A stretch of DNA of 64,000 bases from Acinetobacter sp. WCHA55 (GTDB lineage Bacteria > Pseudomonadota > Gammaproteobacteria > Pseudomonadales > Moraxellaceae). Of this stretch, positions 45,759 through 52,937 are shown in pieces. Below the pieces are notes generated by a model. That model did no database searches. It was given only the letters and a program-made list of their open reading frames with translations, and was not told the DNA's origin. A program made the translations under genes and the position numbers. The stretch lies in NCBI RefSeq assembly GCF_002165305.2, contig NZ_CP032286.1:620001-684000 (forward strand). The letters run 5' to 3'. The stretch's first letter is position 1, and every line of letters begins with the position of its first letter.

Positions 45759-46874
45759 ATGCCATTATTATTTCAACCCATTCAATTTGGGGATTTAAGC
45801 TTAACAAATAAAATCGTGATTGCGCCCATGTGCCAATATTCAGCCAATGATGCGGGTGAGCTGAGCTATTGGCATGAGCAACAATGGGCCAATTATGCTT
45901 TGTCAGGTGCGGGCTTATGTATTGTTGAAGCGACAGCTGTACAAGCGGTAGGACGGATTAGTTTTGCGGACTTAGGACTGTGGAATGATTTGCAACGTGC
46001 GCAAATGAAAGCCTTACTTCAAAAAGTCAAAACACTCTCTCCAATGCCTTTTGCCATTCAACTGGCACATGCAGGGCGTAAAGCATCGACCGATCGCCCT
46101 TGGTCGGGAAAAGGTCAGATCAAACCGAATGAATTCCATGGCTGGCAAACGGTGTCTGCCAGTGATGTGCCTTTTAAGCCTGAAGAGCATGCACCCCATG
46201 CTTTGAGTGTGGCGGAGATGCAAGACATCATTGACGACTTTTCTAGCGCCGCTGTACGTGCAGTAGATGCAGGTTTTGAGTTGATTGAGCTACATGCAGC
46301 TCATGGTTATTTGCTACATCAGTTTATGTCACCACTTGCGAACCGACGGACTGATGAATATGGCGGAAGCTTTGAAAACCGCATTCGATTTACCTTAGAG
46401 GTGTTCCAAGCCATTAAACAAGCCGTTCCTGAAAACTATCCCGTGGGTGTGCGTTTATCTGCAACTGACTGGATGGAGTCGACCGCAACAGAAAGTTGGG
46501 ACATTGATTCAACGGTAGGTCTATCCAAGGCATTGGAGCAACTGGGTGCGGCTTATATCCATGTTTCAAGTGGCGGCTTGCATGTTGAGCAAGACATTCA
46601 GATTAAGGCCAAATATCAAGTACCTTTTGCTCATGCAGTGAAACAAGCGGTGCAAATTCCAGTCATTGCAGTGGGATTGATTACAGAAGCCAAGCAGGCT
46701 GAACATATTTTAGAAGCGCAAGAAGCCGATGCAATTGGTCTGGCGCGTGCCATGTTGTATGACCCAAGATGGCCGTGGCATGCAGCAGCAGAACTGGGTG
46801 GGAAAGTCTCTATCGCACCACAGTATTTACGGTGTCAGCCACATGGGATCAAAGATTTGTTTTCTGCGTTCTAA
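45759..46874 (+). CDS. NADH:flavin oxidoreductase, old yellow enzyme (YqjM-like)
   Basis: A 371-residue FMN TIM-barrel ene-reductase. The family blocks are VIAPMCQYSA (with the redox-tuning Cys typical of the YqjM/thermophilic class), QLAHAGRKAS, the catalytic-site ELHAAHGYLLHQF, NRRTDEYGGSFENR, and the C-terminal DAIGLARAMLYDPRWP. ATG 45759 has AGGGAGA 7 bases upstream and gives the usual MPLLFQPIQFG start. It reduces activated C=C bonds with NAD(P)H, and the natural substrate is unknown. Single gene. Confidence 0.92.
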   Translation: MPLLFQPIQFGDLSLTNKIVIAPMCQYSANDAGELSYWHEQQWANYALSGAGLCIVEATAVQAVGRISFADLGLWNDLQRAQMKALLQKVKTLSPMPFAIQLAHAGRKASTDRPWSGKGQIKPNEFHGWQTVSASDVPFKPEEHAPHALSVAEMQDIIDDFSSAAVRAVDAGFELIELHAAHGYLLHQFMSPLANRRTDEYGGSFENRIRFTLEVFQAIKQAVPENYPVGVRLSATDWMESTATESWDIDSTVGLSKALEQLGAAYIHVSSGGLHVEQDIQIKAKYQVPFAHAVKQAVQIPVIAVGLITEAKQAEHILEAQEADAIGLARAMLYDPRWPWHAAAELGGKVSIAPQYLRCQPHGIKDLFSAF

Positions 46875-46987
46875 TAATCGCATCAGTATTTTGCTTCTCC
46901 TATTGGTGCTTTAAAATATTTCAACTGAGTAAAGGTGTATCCTAGGATAGATCTTTACTTACATCATCTGGAAAAGGAATAACTTGA

Positions 46988-47911
46988 ATGATTTTCTCGG
47001 TAATTTTTCCAGTATTTTTCCTGCTCTTTCTTGGCTTTATTTCAGTCAAAATTCAATTGCTTGCTAAAGAGCAAATGACTGCAATCAGTGCTTTTGTCAT
47101 CAAAATTGCGTTACCTGCTTTATTGCTGCACGCCTTGGCATCAAAGGACCTGCATGAAATTTGGTATCCGTCCTATTTCTTTGTTTATGCAGTTGTGACT
47201 TTTGGTTTATTCATTTCGGCTTTTATTCTCGGTCAAAAGCTTTTTAATAATCACTTTACCCACGCTTCAGTCTTCTCACTGGGTGCATCTATGTCCAATA
47301 CAGGCTTATTGGGAGCCGCTATTTTGACGTTGCTGATGGGGAGTGAAGCGATGATTTATATTTCATTGGTGGTGATCATTGAAAGTGTATTTTTGGTTCC
47401 ATTGATGCTCACTTTGGCTGAAATAGGCCGACAAAGGCAAGCCAATGTTGCTTCCATTTTAAAGACTACATTTCTTACGTTATTTAAAAACCCATTGTTC
47501 TTGTCGGTGATAATCGGCATGAGCTGTGCGATGTTTGAAATTAAAATTCCGCATTTAATCGACCAAGTGTTTGCAATGTTAGGTCAGACTGCCTCGCCTT
47601 TAGCCTTGTTTATTATTGGTGGTGGAATGGTCGGTCTCACTATTCAGTCTTTTAACCTGCAAACGGTTTATCTGGTGGTGTCTAAAAATATTTGTATGCC
47701 ACTCTTGGTCTATTTAGGACTGACCTATTTGACTGCATTGGACCAAAAGATGATTTATGCAGGGACCTTGATTGCAGCCTTACCGATGCCATCTCTATTT
47801 GGTATTTTTGGGCAAGTGTATGGTTTGAATGAAAAAGCACTCACTCCACTGATGATTAGCACGCTGTTGAGCTTTATGGTGGTCAGCGTCTTGATTGGTA
47901 TTTGGTGGTAA
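46988..47911 (+). CDS. AEC family transporter
   Basis: A 307-residue ten-helix carrier of the auxin efflux carrier family, in two inverted five-helix halves. Typical are the N-terminal VIFPVFFLLFLGFISVK, the ASMSNTGLLGAAIL and FKNPLFLSVIIG stretches, and AALPMPSLFGIFGQVYG near the end. Bacterial AEC proteins carry small carboxylates such as malate or malonate. The substrate here is not evident. Its terminator is shared with the convergent Sel1-repeat gene. Confidence 0.85.
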   Translation: MIFSVIFPVFFLLFLGFISVKIQLLAKEQMTAISAFVIKIALPALLLHALASKDLHEIWYPSYFFVYAVVTFGLFISAFILGQKLFNNHFTHASVFSLGASMSNTGLLGAAILTLLMGSEAMIYISLVVIIESVFLVPLMLTLAEIGRQRQANVASILKTTFLTLFKNPLFLSVIIGMSCAMFEIKIPHLIDQVFAMLGQTASPLALFIIGGGMVGLTIQSFNLQTVYLVVSKNICMPLLVYLGLTYLTALDQKMIYAGTLIAALPMPSLFGIFGQVYGLNEKALTPLMISTLLSFMVVSVLIGIWW

Positions 47912-47940
47912 AAAAATACTCTCCAAGGAGAGTATTTTTT
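47911..47940. terminator. Bidirectional terminator
   Basis: Stem AAAAAATACTCTCC/GAGAGTATTTTTT with a tiny loop, directly on the stop codon of the AEC gene and 12 bases from the end of the convergent gene. Confidence 0.9.
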
Positions 47941-47951
47941 GAAGAAGAGGT

Positions 47952-48758
47952 TTATTTTTTGACTGCTGCTGTTGCAGGGGACTTGGCTTGATTCGCCATC
48001 ATAGTTTCAACCTGCGCTAATGACTCTTTAGCCTGCGGCACATTTTCTTTGGCTAAGGCAGTAAAAATTTTCTTCGCCTCTGGTAGGTTCTGCGGAATAA
48101 TATTGCCATTGGCAAACATATTGCCCACGGCCATTAGGGCTGGAATGTAACCTTTTTTAGCTAAGTCTTGAATGCTGTCGAGGCCTTTTTGAATCGGCGC
48201 TTCTTGTTTGTTTTTAAAACCTGTGCTGATGTCGTACAAGGCTTGTGCATGAATAGCTTGATAGTTGCCTTTTTTCACCAAAGGCTCAAGTTTCTTAAGG
48301 GCTAACTTTTCAGACTCTGGTTTATTTTCAGAAAATAACAGCACAGCATATTCAACGGTTGCGTCATCAAAGCCGAGTTTAGATGCAGCTTCAAAGTGTT
48401 GTTTGGCTTTGTTGATATCTTGCGGTAAGCCTAAAGTGCCAGTGACATAGTTTTTCGCAAGCACATAGTGTGCAACAGGGTAGCCTTTGTTTGCCGCATC
48501 TTGGTAGAGTTGAATGGCTTTCTTCTCATTTTTCGCCGTGCCTTGGCCTGTTTGCGTCAAATACGCCAAGTTATACATGGCTTGTGGGTTGCCAGATTTC
48601 GCCAGTTTTTCTAAAGCTTGATATGCCCCTGTCATATTGTTGGCTTTGACCATTTCTTCAATTTTGGCAAATTCGGGGTTGGTCGTATCTTGGGTGGTGG
48701 CTGCAAGTGCAAACTGGCTAGAAAGAGCAATTAAGCTTGCAAGTACGATTTTCTTCAT
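47952..48758 (-). CDS. Periplasmic Sel1/TPR repeat protein
   Basis: A 268-residue protein with a signal peptide (MKKIVLASLIALSSQFALA, cut near 20) followed by helical repeats. At least four Sel1-like units are visible (for example GNPQAMYNLAYLTQTGQG and GYPVAHYVLAKNYVTG, then further GY/GN-x-x-A repeats up to about 245). The tail is Ala- and Lys-rich. Such proteins serve as scaffolds for protein contacts. No enzymatic motif is seen. Partner unknown, monocistronic. Confidence 0.85.
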   Translation of the reverse strand: MKKIVLASLIALSSQFALAATTQDTTNPEFAKIEEMVKANNMTGAYQALEKLAKSGNPQAMYNLAYLTQTGQGTAKNEKKAIQLYQDAANKGYPVAHYVLAKNYVTGTLGLPQDINKAKQHFEAASKLGFDDATVEYAVLLFSENKPESEKLALKKLEPLVKKGNYQAIHAQALYDISTGFKNKQEAPIQKGLDSIQDLAKKGYIPALMAVGNMFANGNIIPQNLPEAKKIFTALAKENVPQAKESLAQVETMMANQAKSPATAAVKK

Positions 48759-49034
48759 GCTGTATCAACCTTTTTCGTACACATAAGTCCATCTATGTGC
48801 GTATTTGTTTTTAGTCATTTCACATCATAAGTTGAATTGTGTGAATGTAAATATCTGAATTGTGTCTTGGTCTTACAAATTTCCGTTGATTGTGTTGATC
48901 GGTATATATTTTTCCAATACAAACCGCGTGCTCTGAGGTGGGAAGGATTCAAACGTGTTATGGGTATTTGTAGCTGATCGGCTTCGCTTTTTCATTAGGT
49001 TTATGGCTTAGATTCTGTTTAAATAGCGCTGAAA

Positions 49035-49298
49035 ATGAGTAGTGAGTTCAGCATGTTTATTAAGTCAATTAAGCGAAATTATTTAAAAGTTTTGGCCGAT
49101 GAGTCGATTCCAGATGGCGAAAAAATTGATGCCTTATTGATGAAATTGGGTGGTGAGTTTTTAGTGAGCAAAGATGACCGCGTGTATATCTTTGAAAAAG
49201 ACGGTGTGACCGCAAAATTTGATGCTAAACATGCACGAGACTTTTCATTTAAAGACTATCTCTGCAAAGACATGAATAAATTGTTTCATGATTTTTGA
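49035..49298 (+). CDS. Hypothetical 81-87 residue protein
   Basis: A soluble, charged protein with a helical start and a beta-rich middle (FLVSKDDRVYIFEKDGVTAKF), no signal peptide and no membrane segment. The start is either ATG 49035 or ATG 49053 (MFIKSIKRN). Neither has a good ribosome site. Codon use is like the neighbours, so I accept it as a gene. I do not recognise the family. It lies between the Sel1-repeat gene (divergent) and the IS30 insertion. Confidence 0.55.
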   Translation: MSSEFSMFIKSIKRNYLKVLADESIPDGEKIDALLMKLGGEFLVSKDDRVYIFEKDGVTAKFDAKHARDFSFKDYLCKDMNKLFHDF

Positions 49299-49589
49299 TT
49301 TTTAAGATTCATTGAAATGAGTGAATTATTAAATAAGGCTTTCAATTGCTTTCAGTCCTTGGATGAGTCTTTTATTCAACTACCGATGCTTGCTATACAG
49401 TTCTAAAGCAATATTTTTTATGTTCTGTTTGTAGCCATATAATGACAATGAAGGCCTTAATCCACTGTAAAAACGTTTGCAGTGGTTAGGTTAAAAGATA
49501 ATATAAAATAATAGTTTGTATATGAAGAGCCTATACGATTTTCTAGCAAAAGCATTTGACGCTATGCTCATCATTCAAGTTTTATTATA
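49299..49589. other. Non-coding stretch left of the IS30 insertion
   Basis: About 290 bases without a supported frame. It includes a weak hairpin (CCACTG/CAGTGG near 49461-49484). Before the insertion this sequence would have joined the 50-base leader of the sugar dehydrogenase gene, so it may hold that gene's original promoter. Confidence 0.4.
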
Positions 49590-50637
49590 CTTAGATTCTC
49601 AAATGAAGTGCAACAGAGATTAAATTATTGGAAAGAAGCAAGATGAGCTAGCATTTTGCTTCCGACCGACCAAAGTCAAAGTTGCATCATGAACTATACT
49701 CATCTTACCCAAGAAGAACGATATCAGATTTATACATTGTTACGTGAAGGTTTTTCTAAACGTTATATCGCTTGGAGACTGAATCGTTCACCTTCAACCA
49801 TTTCTAGAGAAATCAAACGTAATCGAGCTAGAAATGGCTATTTCGCTAAACATGCCAATAAAGTAGCTCGAAGACGACATTGTCCTAATCCTAAAAGAAT
49901 CCCTTGTGAAATGTGGGCACATGTCATCTCTTATCTTGATCTTCAATGGAGTCCTGAACAGATTGCTTCTCATGTTCCAGTCAGTTTGCATTCAATTTAT
50001 CGCTTTATACGACAGGATAAAAACAATGGCGGTACACTCTTTCATCACCTACGTTTCAGAAATCAAAGAAAGAGGAAATACGGCTCTCCTGAAACCCGTG
50101 GTCAGCTGAGTAATCGTAAAAGCATTCATGACAGACCTATCGAGATTGAGCGGCGGAATCGCTTTGGTGATCTGGAAATAGATACGATTGTTGGTAAGAA
50201 CCATCAGCAATCATTGGTCTCTATTGTGGATCGGAAGACAGGTTATTTATGGCTGAAAAAGTGTAGCTCACGCAAGGCAGAGGAAATTTGCCAAACAACC
50301 ATCAGCCTTCTTAAGCCAATCAAAGATCAGCTAAAGACTATTACCGCAGATAATGGTAAGGAGTTCAGTCTGCATAAGTATGTTGCTCAAGAATTAGAAC
50401 TAGACTGGTATTTTGCTGATCCTTATAGCGCTTGGCAACGAGGCACGAATGAAAATACAAATGGTTTAATCAGACAATACATTAAAAAAGGCAGTAATTT
50501 AAATGCCTATACGGATGAATATATCTCAGAAATCACTCAACGTTTAAATCATCGCCCAAGAAAAAGACTCAGCTTTAAAAGTCCGAGTCAGGTATTATGG
50601 CAACAACATGGTGTTGCACTTCAAATGCTAATCTAAG
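49590..50637 (+). mobile_element. Complete IS30-family insertion sequence, 1048 bp
   Basis: The left end (49590-49615) and right end (50612-50637) are 26-base imperfect inverted repeats: both read CTTAGATT inwards, differ at four positions, then share TGAAGTGCAACA. The trinucleotide ATA flanks both ends (49587-49589 and 50638-50640), fitting the 2-3 base target duplications of IS30. A single transposase gene fills the element, and its stop codon lies inside the right repeat. The intact ends, duplication and reading frame suggest a recent, possibly still active insertion. It is related in type to ISAba125, but I cannot name it. Confidence 0.88.
49689..50636 (+). CDS. IS30 family transposase
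   Basis: A 315-residue DDE transposase starting MNYTHLTQEERYQIYTLL. It has an N-terminal helix-turn-helix (RYIAWRLNRSPSTISREIKRN region, about 25-45) and an RNase H-fold catalytic domain. The acidic triad can be placed at Asp in DLEIDTIVG, Asp in TITADNGKEF and Glu in GTNENTNGLIRQY. The C-terminus (QHGVALQMLI) is encoded by the right inverted repeat. The start at 49689 matches the family. An in-frame extension upstream lacks similarity to the family start I know. Confidence 0.93.
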   Translation: MNYTHLTQEERYQIYTLLREGFSKRYIAWRLNRSPSTISREIKRNRARNGYFAKHANKVARRRHCPNPKRIPCEMWAHVISYLDLQWSPEQIASHVPVSLHSIYRFIRQDKNNGGTLFHHLRFRNQRKRKYGSPETRGQLSNRKSIHDRPIEIERRNRFGDLEIDTIVGKNHQQSLVSIVDRKTGYLWLKKCSSRKAEEICQTTISLLKPIKDQLKTITADNGKEFSLHKYVAQELELDWYFADPYSAWQRGTNENTNGLIRQYIKKGSNLNAYTDEYISEITQRLNHRPRKRLSFKSPSQVLWQQHGVALQMLI

Positions 50638-50687
50638 ATATAAAAAAGAAGCTTACTTTTCATAAGATAAATCGAGACCGATCTAAA

Positions 50688-51878
50688 ATGATAAAAATAT
50701 TCTCAATCTTATTCATATGCTTAATTAGTTCAATGGCAGTTTTAGCAGGGCAGCCCAATCTTGTTCCTCATCAAATCAACTTGAAAAATGGGAAGGGTTT
50801 TTCTCTAAATCTCCCCGCAAATTACGAAATCATTCCTGCGGCTGAAGGTTTAAAACGCGTTCGTTTTTTTAGCAAAGCACCTGACGGTAGAATGTTTGTA
50901 ACGGATATGCACGATTTGACTGACAATCAAAAAGGCATCGTTTATATTTTGGATGAATGGAGTGCTGAAACGGGAAAATTCGGCAAAATTATTCCTTATA
51001 TGACGGGGTTAAAAAATCCAAATTCAGTCCAGTTTTATACCGATTCTCAAGGACAGGATTGGTTGTATTTAGCTGAAACGCATCAGCTCACCCGACAGAA
51101 ATTTACTCAAGGTGAAATAAAACCCACGGCCAAAGCTGAAGTTTTAGCGACGTTTCCTGATTATGGCTTAAGTTATAAATATGGGGGCTGGCATCTAACA
51201 CGAACTATAGCCGTAGGTGGGAACGGAAAAATTTATGTTTCCGTGGGTTCGAGTTGTAATGCTTGTGTCGAGAAAGAAAAAGTCAGAGCAACTGTTTTAG
51301 AAATGAATCCCGATGGTTCGGAACAAAAGGTTTTTGCCACAGGTTTACGAAATGCAGTGGGTTTGAGATGGGTGGGTAAATTTTTATTTGGTACCAATCA
51401 AGGTGCGGACCATTTAGGTAAACATAAACCTGATGAAACTTTTTATGCACTCAAGCGTGATGCAGATTATGGTTGGCCATCTTGCTATTCGTCCAATGGT
51501 CAAATTTTTGCAGATCCAAAATTCAAACGTGGCTCAGGCTGTAAAAATGTGCCAGCTCCCTATGCCTATTTCCCCTCACATTCATCTGCACTTGGTTTTG
51601 ATTATTTTGACCATCCAGACACAGATGAGGTCATCAAAAATTCTTTTTTAGTGGCGTTGCATGGTTCTACGGATGCCACAATTGGTCATGGCTACAAAAT
51701 TGTGATTATGCGTAAAGGGCAAAAATTACAGATATTTATGGATGGTTTTTTAGTAGGTAAAAATGTGTATGGTCGACCTGCGGATATTTACCGTATAGAT
51801 GCAAATTCATTTTATTTTTCAGATGATAAGGGCGGTGTGATTTACTATGTGAGGAAGAAAGATACCTCATCACTTTAA
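50688..51878 (+). CDS. Secreted PQQ-dependent sugar dehydrogenase-like protein
   Basis: A 396-residue protein with a signal peptide (MIKIFSILFICLISSMAVLA, cut near 20) and a six-bladed beta-propeller of the sorbosone/soluble glucose dehydrogenase family. Visible hallmarks are the GGWHLTRTIAVGGNGKIYVSVGSSCNAC region, FATGLRNAVGLRW, the GADHLGKHKPDE loop and DADYGWPSC. These resemble the PQQ-family blades, but cofactor use is not proven. The IS30 insertion ends 50 bases before its ATG, so its native promoter has probably been displaced or replaced. Confidence 0.82.
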   Translation: MIKIFSILFICLISSMAVLAGQPNLVPHQINLKNGKGFSLNLPANYEIIPAAEGLKRVRFFSKAPDGRMFVTDMHDLTDNQKGIVYILDEWSAETGKFGKIIPYMTGLKNPNSVQFYTDSQGQDWLYLAETHQLTRQKFTQGEIKPTAKAEVLATFPDYGLSYKYGGWHLTRTIAVGGNGKIYVSVGSSCNACVEKEKVRATVLEMNPDGSEQKVFATGLRNAVGLRWVGKFLFGTNQGADHLGKHKPDETFYALKRDADYGWPSCYSSNGQIFADPKFKRGSGCKNVPAPYAYFPSHSSALGFDYFDHPDTDEVIKNSFLVALHGSTDATIGHGYKIVIMRKGQKLQIFMDGFLVGKNVYGRPADIYRIDANSFYFSDDKGGVIYYVRKKDTSSL

Positions 51879-51953
51879 GTTTAAAAAAAGCCCCCAAAAA
51901 CCAAGAATGAGTTTTAGAGGCTAATTTATCACAACATTATAAGATTTAAAGAC

Positions 51954-52676
51954 TTAAGCTGGTCTTGCTACATCACCATTTAAGTGTTCTGGTAAGTCTA
52001 AAACTGTCACATCCAGTTCGCTCAAAGACTCAGGACGTGCTACCACCAATGCGACATAACCGCTATCGATTGCAGCGCTGTTCACCACTTGAATACCTTT
52101 ATTCAACTGTTCAGCTTGCGCAGGCGAACTGCCTGTACCCTGAATTAAATGCAACCACGCTTTGGGTTTGGCTTTAAACCATAAACGCGCAATCACTTCC
52201 TGACCCAAGTAACACCCTTTGTTATAGTGCACGCCTTCGCGTTGGTGTAAACGAAGCTCTTGAGGTTGAAATACATGCTCAATGGTTTGGTCGATAAACG
52301 CTTCACCATGAGTAATGGCTTGCACTTGCCATGCTGCAATATCGGTAGGTTCAGCAGAGAAAGTGGTACGATCTTGCGTAAAGGTCGGAAAAACTGAACC
52401 CACAGGTTCAAGTTTCATTTTAGAGAAAGCACCAAACTTTTTAATGTGTTTCGCAAACTCTTCCGACTGGTCTTGAGTGGTGACAATTTCAAAGTGCTCA
52501 GGATTACGTTTTGTTAGCCACAAACCAAAGTGGATACGGCCTTTCAAGTCACAAATGGCGGTGTATTGCGTTGTATTTTCAGCTAAAGCTTCAACGTTGA
52601 CCGTTACTTGACCTTGTAAAAATTTGAGTGCATCTACACCAATTAAAGTGAAAGAGGAGAAAGCTAGATCGCTCAT
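51954..52676 (-). CDS. ygfZ: Folate-binding tRNA-modifying protein YgfZ
   Basis: YgfZ is a folate-dependent factor for repair or assembly of certain Fe-S enzymes such as MiaB. The 240-residue product has the GcvT-like fold and the diagnostic KGCYLGQEVIAR motif with its essential Cys in the second half. It is shorter than E. coli YgfZ (326), as in several related genera. Neighbours are acnD, an Fe-S enzyme gene, divergently arranged with 261 bases between, and the sugar dehydrogenase gene. Confidence 0.9.
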   Translation of the reverse strand: MSDLAFSSFTLIGVDALKFLQGQVTVNVEALAENTTQYTAICDLKGRIHFGLWLTKRNPEHFEIVTTQDQSEEFAKHIKKFGAFSKMKLEPVGSVFPTFTQDRTTFSAEPTDIAAWQVQAITHGEAFIDQTIEHVFQPQELRLHQREGVHYNKGCYLGQEVIARLWFKAKPKAWLHLIQGTGSSPAQAEQLNKGIQVVNSAAIDSGYVALVVARPESLSELDVTVLDLPEHLNGDVARPA

Positions 52677-52937
52677 GAATTGCTCGCCTACCTTAAAATC
52701 TAATACTAAAGAATTAGGGCTATTTTCCGCTATTTTTCAGAAAAAATCATATTTAGAGTAAATATTTAAAAGTTAATGTAACTAAATATTTCAAAACCCC
52801 CTGTTTTTATACCTAAGCTTATGAAATATAAACGATTTGGGAAATGGGTTTTCGACAGTGTAGTATGCCTAGCAGACAAAGATGAATTGTCTAGTAAAGA
52901 CAGTGAAGAAAAATGAAACACCAAAGGCAGGAACGCT

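Noticed and set aside
48920..48965. A tRNA-3'-end-like string on the minus strand (GTTTGAATCC followed by TTCCCACC)
   Set aside because: No matching T-arm stem, acceptor stem or anticodon arm nearby. Too short to call a tRNA remnant or attachment site.
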